Assembly: GCA_045543635.1 (NCBI GenBank)
Contig: JAZQMT010000019.1
Span: forward strand, 1 to 8,457
DNA: 8,457 bases
Direction: 5' to 3'
Source: SIG578 sp045543635
GTDB taxonomy: Bacteria > Bacillota > Clostridia > Oscillospirales > Ruminococcaceae
Part shown: piece after piece, positions 5,424-8,457 of the stretch
Numbering within the stretch: the stretch's first letter is position 1
Layout of the letters: each line of letters opens with the position of its first letter
The notes under the pieces: model-generated
What the model saw: the letters and a program-made list of their open reading frames with translations, nothing else
The model's database searches: none
What the model was told of the DNA's origin: nothing
Made by a program: the position numbers and the translations under genes

Positions 5424-7216
5424 GAAAATGCAGTGCACTCCTTCTCTGCTTGTTGTTTTCTCTTGCTCTGCTTTTCACCTCATGCAGAAAAGAAAAAAAT
5501 ACCGGCTCGCAGATAAACAGCATTGTCAGCATTAAAACCGCTGACACCTCAAGCATGGATTTTTCCTTTTCCGACCGCGACTTATCGGCAGAATATGACA
5601 CAAATGTTACCAGTGTGACACTTGACAAAACAGAAGCCGAGCAAAAAATCACCAAAGAGGGCACCTATGTTTTTTCGGGAACACTCACCGACCGGATGAT
5701 AGTAGTCGAAGCAGGCGCGCAGGACAAGGTTCAAATTGTTTTGGACGGAGCTGTAATTAACAACAAAAACGGCCCTGCTATTTATGTAAAATCTGCTGAC
5801 AAGGTTTTTATAACGCTCAAAGACGGCACTGAAAACACGGTTTCGGACGGTAGCTCATACAATATTACCGATGATGACAGCACCCTTGACGCTGCCATTT
5901 TCAGCCGTGCCGACCTGTGCCTAAACGGCGGCGGCAGCCTTACTTTAAGCGGTAATTACAAACACGGCATCGTTTCCAAAGATGACCTTACGATTGCTGA
6001 GTGCACCCTTAATATTACAGCGCAAAATGTCGGTTTAAACGGCAAGGATTGCGTTAAGATAGCAAGCGGTAATATTACAGTAAAAGCGGGCAGTGACGGC
6101 ATACGCTCCGACAACACCGAGGACACCAGCCGCGGTTATGTTTATTTAGAGGGCGGCACCCTTACCATCACAGCGGGCAATGATGGGATTCAGGCAGAAA
6201 CTGCGCTCAAAGCCGAAAATGTTACGCTTAACATCAAGGCAGGCGGCGGAAGCGGTTACACTCTTTCCTCCTCTTCCGAATCCTATAAGGGCTTAAAAGC
6301 AGGCTCGGATATTTTCGTTTCGGGCGGTAGCTTTACCATTGATTCAATGGACGATTGTATTCATTCCAACAATACCATAAGCATAACAGGCGGCACTTTT
6401 GACCTCTCCGGCGGCGATGACGGCATACACGCTGACACCGACCTATCCGTTTCAGGCGGTGACATTTTCATTTCAAAAAGCTACGAAGGGTTGGAAGCCA
6501 GCCTAATTATTATCTCGGGCGGAAATATAGACCTTATCGCTTCGGATGACGGTTTAAATGCCGCAGGCGGCAACGACTCCTCTGCTATGGGCGGCAGATT
6601 TGGACAAGGAGGTTTCTCCTCCTCGACAGGCGAAATTATCATCTCGGGCGGCTACACTCTTGTAAACGCTTTAGGAGACGGCATTGACTCCAACGGAACC
6701 ATTTCCATTAGCGGCGGTATCACGCTGGTAAGCGGCCCTACCAACAACGCAAACGGCTCCTTTGACTATGACGGCAGCGCCTCGGTTACGGGCGGAGTGC
6801 TGATAGCGCTGGGCAGCTCGGGAATGGCGCAAAGCTTTTCCTCGGCTCAAAATCAGGGAGCGATATTCGCTTCCTTTACCTCGCAGAGCGAAAACACCTC
6901 ATTTGCGCTGTGCGATGAAAGCGGCAAAGCCATCGTTTCCTTCACGCCCAAAAAAGCATATCAGTCAGCAGTTATAACGGCGCCGGGTGTGCAGAGCGGA
7001 AAAAGCTACACCATAGTTGCAGGCGCGAGCATTTCGGGAGCAGACAAAAACGGATACGCCGAGAATGCCGTTGTCAGCGGCGGCACAACCCTATTGAGCA
7101 TTGAAATGACCGGCGAGCTTTACGGCTCGGGCGGCATGCACGGCGGTGGCATGCACGGCGGCGGAATGCATGGCGGCGGTAATTTCGGTGGCGGTATGGG
7201 CAGGCCTATGTGGTAA
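5420..7216 (+). CDS. Beta-helix carbohydrate-binding-type lipoprotein (Cthe_2159-like)
   Basis: This 598-residue surface protein starts with a lipoprotein signal peptide: a basic N-terminus, a hydrophobic core and lipobox FTSC, so Cys22 would be lipidated and anchor it outside the membrane. Residues about 75-170 start a beta-structure with ITKEGTYVFSG. Residues 165-440 form a repetitive right-handed beta-helix: Gly-Ile/Leu turns recur near 183, 205, 227, 256, 291, 313 (Cys-Ile), 335, 357, 378 and 421, mostly 22 apart, many preceded by Asp (SDGI, NDGI, DDGI), with SGG turns between them. This matches the family of Clostridium thermocellum Cthe_2159, known to bind cellulose and pectin-type polysaccharides and calcium. 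A further domain (about 455-565) leads to a Gly/Met/His tail (571-598). The GTG start overlaps the DUF4956 stop as GTGA, with GGAAGG nine to twelve bases upstream. No sortase signal is seen. The ligand is unknown. Confidence 0.87.
   Translation: MRKCSALLLCLLFSLALLFTSCRKEKNTGSQINSIVSIKTADTSSMDFSFSDRDLSAEYDTNVTSVTLDKTEAEQKITKEGTYVFSGTLTDRMIVVEAGAQDKVQIVLDGAVINNKNGPAIYVKSADKVFITLKDGTENTVSDGSSYNITDDDSTLDAAIFSRADLCLNGGGSLTLSGNYKHGIVSKDDLTIAECTLNITAQNVGLNGKDCVKIASGNITVKAGSDGIRSDNTEDTSRGYVYLEGGTLTITAGNDGIQAETALKAENVTLNIKAGGGSGYTLSSSSESYKGLKAGSDIFVSGGSFTIDSMDDCIHSNNTISITGGTFDLSGGDDGIHADTDLSVSGGDIFISKSYEGLEASLIIISGGNIDLIASDDGLNAAGGNDSSAMGGRFGQGGFSSSTGEIIISGGYTLVNALGDGIDSNGTISISGGITLVSGPTNNANGSFDYDGSASVTGGVLIALGSSGMAQSFSSAQNQGAIFASFTSQSENTSFALCDESGKAIVSFTPKKAYQSAVITAPGVQSGKSYTIVAGASISGADKNGYAENAVVSGGTTLLSIEMTGELYGSGGMHGGGMHGGGMHGGGNFGGGMGRPMW
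7130..7189 (+). repeat. 15-base tandem repeat coding for Gly-Gly-Met-His-Gly
   Basis: Three consecutive 15-base units (7130-7174) each encode GGMHG, followed by a diverged fourth unit encoding GGNFG. The units differ at third codon positions (GGC/GGT/GGA, CAC/CAT), so the amino-acid pattern is kept while the DNA has drifted. This points to selection on the protein repeat rather than very recent duplication. It forms the tail of the lipoprotein. Confidence 0.85.
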
Positions 7217-7256
7217 AATAAATATTCACCCGCATAGCGGGTGGATATTTATTTTA
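7214..7256. terminator. Bidirectional terminator between convergent genes
   Basis: A 20-pair hairpin (7214-7233 with 7237-7256, loop ATA) has a GC-rich core CACCCGC/GCGGGTG flanked by an AT-rich outer stem that gives U-rich tails on both strands. One pair (7226 with 7244) is a U-G wobble on the plus strand. Both flanking stop codons, TAA of the lipoprotein gene and TAA of the deacylase gene, form the two ends of the stem. Confidence 0.88.
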
Positions 7257-7784
7257 AAGCTTTACGATGCGGGGAGGATGTTTTAAGGCGGGGATTATTT
7301 TTTCTGTGAGCTCGCTTGTTTTCATGCGCAGGCTGGAAGTATTTATGCAGGGATGGCAGCCAAAATTTTCCCGCTCCAAAACCTCCTCATCAATAAGAAG
7401 CTGAACCGCGTTTTCTCTATCATTCATAAGCCCTAAAATACTAACCGAGCCGGGAGTAATATCCAGATATTTTTCCATATGCTCGGGGCTTGCAAACGAA
7501 AGGCGTGCAGAGCCTATCTGCGCCGAGAGATCCTTTGTTTTGAAAACTTTATCACCGGGCATACACAATAAATAAAAATCAGTTTGCTGGCGGTTACACA
7601 AAAACAAATTTTTACAAATACGGATATTGAGTGCACGATCGACTGCCTCACAAGCCTCCATTGTATTGGCGGGCTCATGGTCGATGCAGCAATACTCTGC
7701 CCCAATAGCATCCAAAAAATCATAGGTTCTGATTTCTTTCAAAAGTCTTCCCTCTATATTCTGCGGTCTCCCCTTGGTTAGCAT
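7254..7784 (-). CDS. Prolyl-tRNA editing deacylase, YbaK/ProX-type
   Basis: This 176-residue protein belongs to the YbaK/aminoacyl-tRNA synthetase-associated domain family. Members hydrolyse mischarged tRNAPro, such as Ala-tRNAPro or Cys-tRNAPro, acting in trans beside prolyl-tRNA synthetase. Visible marks are KNLFLCN (58-64, with the conserved lysine), LSFASPEHMEKYLDITPGSVS (95-115), LGLMND (117-122), the LLIDEE strand, and GCHPCINTSSL (142-152), where HP and NT are typical of the ProXp-ala/PrdX branch. Length is close to the family's ~160-170. An ATG start with a weak AGAG eight bases upstream is used. Which amino acid it removes cannot be told from the sequence. It is convergent with the lipoprotein gene and sits a few kilobases from proBAC, a thematic rather than operonic link. 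Confidence 0.9.
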   Translation of the reverse strand: MLTKGRPQNIEGRLLKEIRTYDFLDAIGAEYCCIDHEPANTMEACEAVDRALNIRICKNLFLCNRQQTDFYLLCMPGDKVFKTKDLSAQIGSARLSFASPEHMEKYLDITPGSVSILGLMNDRENAVQLLIDEEVLERENFGCHPCINTSSLRMKTSELTEKIIPALKHPPRIVKL

Positions 7785-7815
7785 TATATCAGCTCTTTTC
7801 CTTATTTTTTACCAT

Positions 7816-7845
7816 ATTATCACATTTTCTGCTCTGTTGCAACAA
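7816..7845 (-). promoter_or_regulatory. Candidate promoter of the deacylase gene
   Basis: On the minus strand an extended -10, TGT followed by GATAAT (7816-7821), has TTGTTG (7840-7845) 18 bases upstream; TTGCAA at 7837-7842 is an alternative with a short 15-base spacer. Transcription would start near 7809, about 25 bases before the ATG. The 76-base gap shows no clear terminator for the upstream gene, so read-through from it is also possible. Confidence 0.45.
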
Positions 7846-7860
7846 AAAGGCGGCAAATGT

Positions 7861-8457
7861 TTATTGCAGTGTGCGGCTGGGGTGGCAGGTCAAATAAAGA
7901 ATCTGCTGTTCTTTTGAAACATTTTTCAAGAGCGCAAGCGCACTTTGCAGGTTTTGCTCGTCGAGTGAAGAAAAAGGGTCATCAAGAATAAGAAACGGCT
8001 TTTCTTTTTCAAACATTGCATCAATCAGTGACAAGCGCAAACATACATCCATAACACTGCGCTGTCCGCTTGAAAAAAAGCTTGTATCTCTGCCAATCCC
8101 CTCCCGCTCTACCGAAAGGGTTAGCTCGGGATTTATTAAGACATCATCTGAAACGCCGCCCAAAAAAAGAGAACTGTAACGCTCAAAGCTTTTTCCGACA
8201 CTGCCGGCATATTTTTTAGAAAGCTCATTTTTTGCCGAAAGCAGATACTGCGCCGCCAATTTAATGGACGCAAGCTTTTGGCGATTTTGTGTTTCCTTCT
8301 CACTTTCGCTTTCAATAAGCTCCTCAAGCTCGCAGCTTTCCTCATTGCTATAGGAAAGACGCTGTGCCTGCAAGCGAAGTGCAGCTAGTTTATCGGAAAT
8401 CTCGGCAAGCTTTTGTTCCAAGCTTTTTGCTTTCATGGCAAGGTCGTTTACCGAAAG
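7861..8457 (-). CDS. C-terminal part of a Rad50/SbcC/YhaN-like ATPase
   Basis: The last 198 residues of a larger protein are present; the frame stays open to the right edge, so the internal ATG at 8436 is not the start. The first ~80 visible residues are charged and leucine-rich, fitting the end of a coiled coil. The rest is the C-terminal half of an ABC-type ATPase head: signature motif SSGQR (visible residues 129-133), Walker B with D-loop FLILDDPFSSLDE (155-167), and the H-loop TCH (190-192). This fits the SMC/Rad50/SbcC superfamily, with the ending most like YhaN-type proteins that partner a nuclease in DNA repair or overcome chromosomal breaks. The N-terminal Walker A and any zinc hook lie outside the window, so the exact subfamily is open. 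Confidence 0.88.
   Translation of the reverse strand, partial: LSVNDLAMKAKSLEQKLAEISDKLAALRLQAQRLSYSNEESCELEELIESESEKETQNRQKLASIKLAAQYLLSAKNELSKKYAGSVGKSFERYSSLFLGGVSDDVLINPELTLSVEREGIGRDTSFFSSGQRSVMDVCLRLSLIDAMFEKEKPFLILDDPFSSLDEQNLQSALALLKNVSKEQQILYLTCHPSRTLQ

Noticed and set aside
7130..7189. Short tandem repeats as a CRISPR or phase-variation tract
   Set aside because: The 15-base units are in frame, coding and diverged at silent sites, with no spacers; they explain a protein tail.
7785..7860. Terminator after the Rad50/YhaN-like gene
   Set aside because: A T run follows GCCGCC on the minus strand, but no convincing stem precedes it.

Overview
The window reads as chromosomal DNA of a low-to-mid G+C Bacillota, most likely class Clostridia. 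The reasons are strong GGAGG-type ribosome binding sites, tightly packed operons, a glutamate kinase without PUA domain, a VTC/DUF4956 pair next to a Cthe_2159-like lipoprotein, a YbaK-type deacylase of the kind common in Clostridia, and a YhaN/SbcC-like ATPase end. This is inference from gene content and gene style; no rRNA or other taxonomic marker is present.

Left part (1-3928, all minus strand): the beginning of a gene that leaves the window (1-39, resembling the N-terminus of IS3-type transposase OrfA proteins) lies behind a hairpin and a possible promoter. Next comes a proline biosynthesis operon read from right to left: proB (glutamate 5-kinase), proA (glutamate-5-semialdehyde dehydrogenase), proC (pyrroline-5-carboxylate reductase), then an unrecognised two-transmembrane-segment protein that looks co-transcribed. 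The three enzymes take glutamate to proline. The gaps are 4, 13 and 16 bases, one promoter lies just before proB, and a minus-strand terminator lies after the last gene.

Middle part (4049-7216, plus strand): a divergent, overlapping three-gene cassette. It encodes a VTC-type polyphosphate polymerase domain protein, a DUF4956 multi-pass membrane protein, and a large lipoprotein predicted to be a right-handed beta-helix with rungs of about 22 residues and a Gly-Met-His-rich tail. The layout suggests cytosolic polymer synthesis coupled through a membrane protein to a surface-exposed binding protein. This is the most interesting unit in the window; its joint function is not established here.

Right part (7254-8457, minus strand): a YbaK/ProX-type prolyl-tRNA editing deacylase, convergent with the cassette and sharing with it a hairpin whose base is formed by both stop codons. 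Then comes the C-terminal part of a Rad50/SbcC/YhaN-like coiled-coil ATPase that runs off the right edge. I saw no tRNA, rRNA, CRISPR array or complete mobile element. The gaps longer than about 100 bases (40-149 and 3870-4048) hold only the regulatory signals listed.
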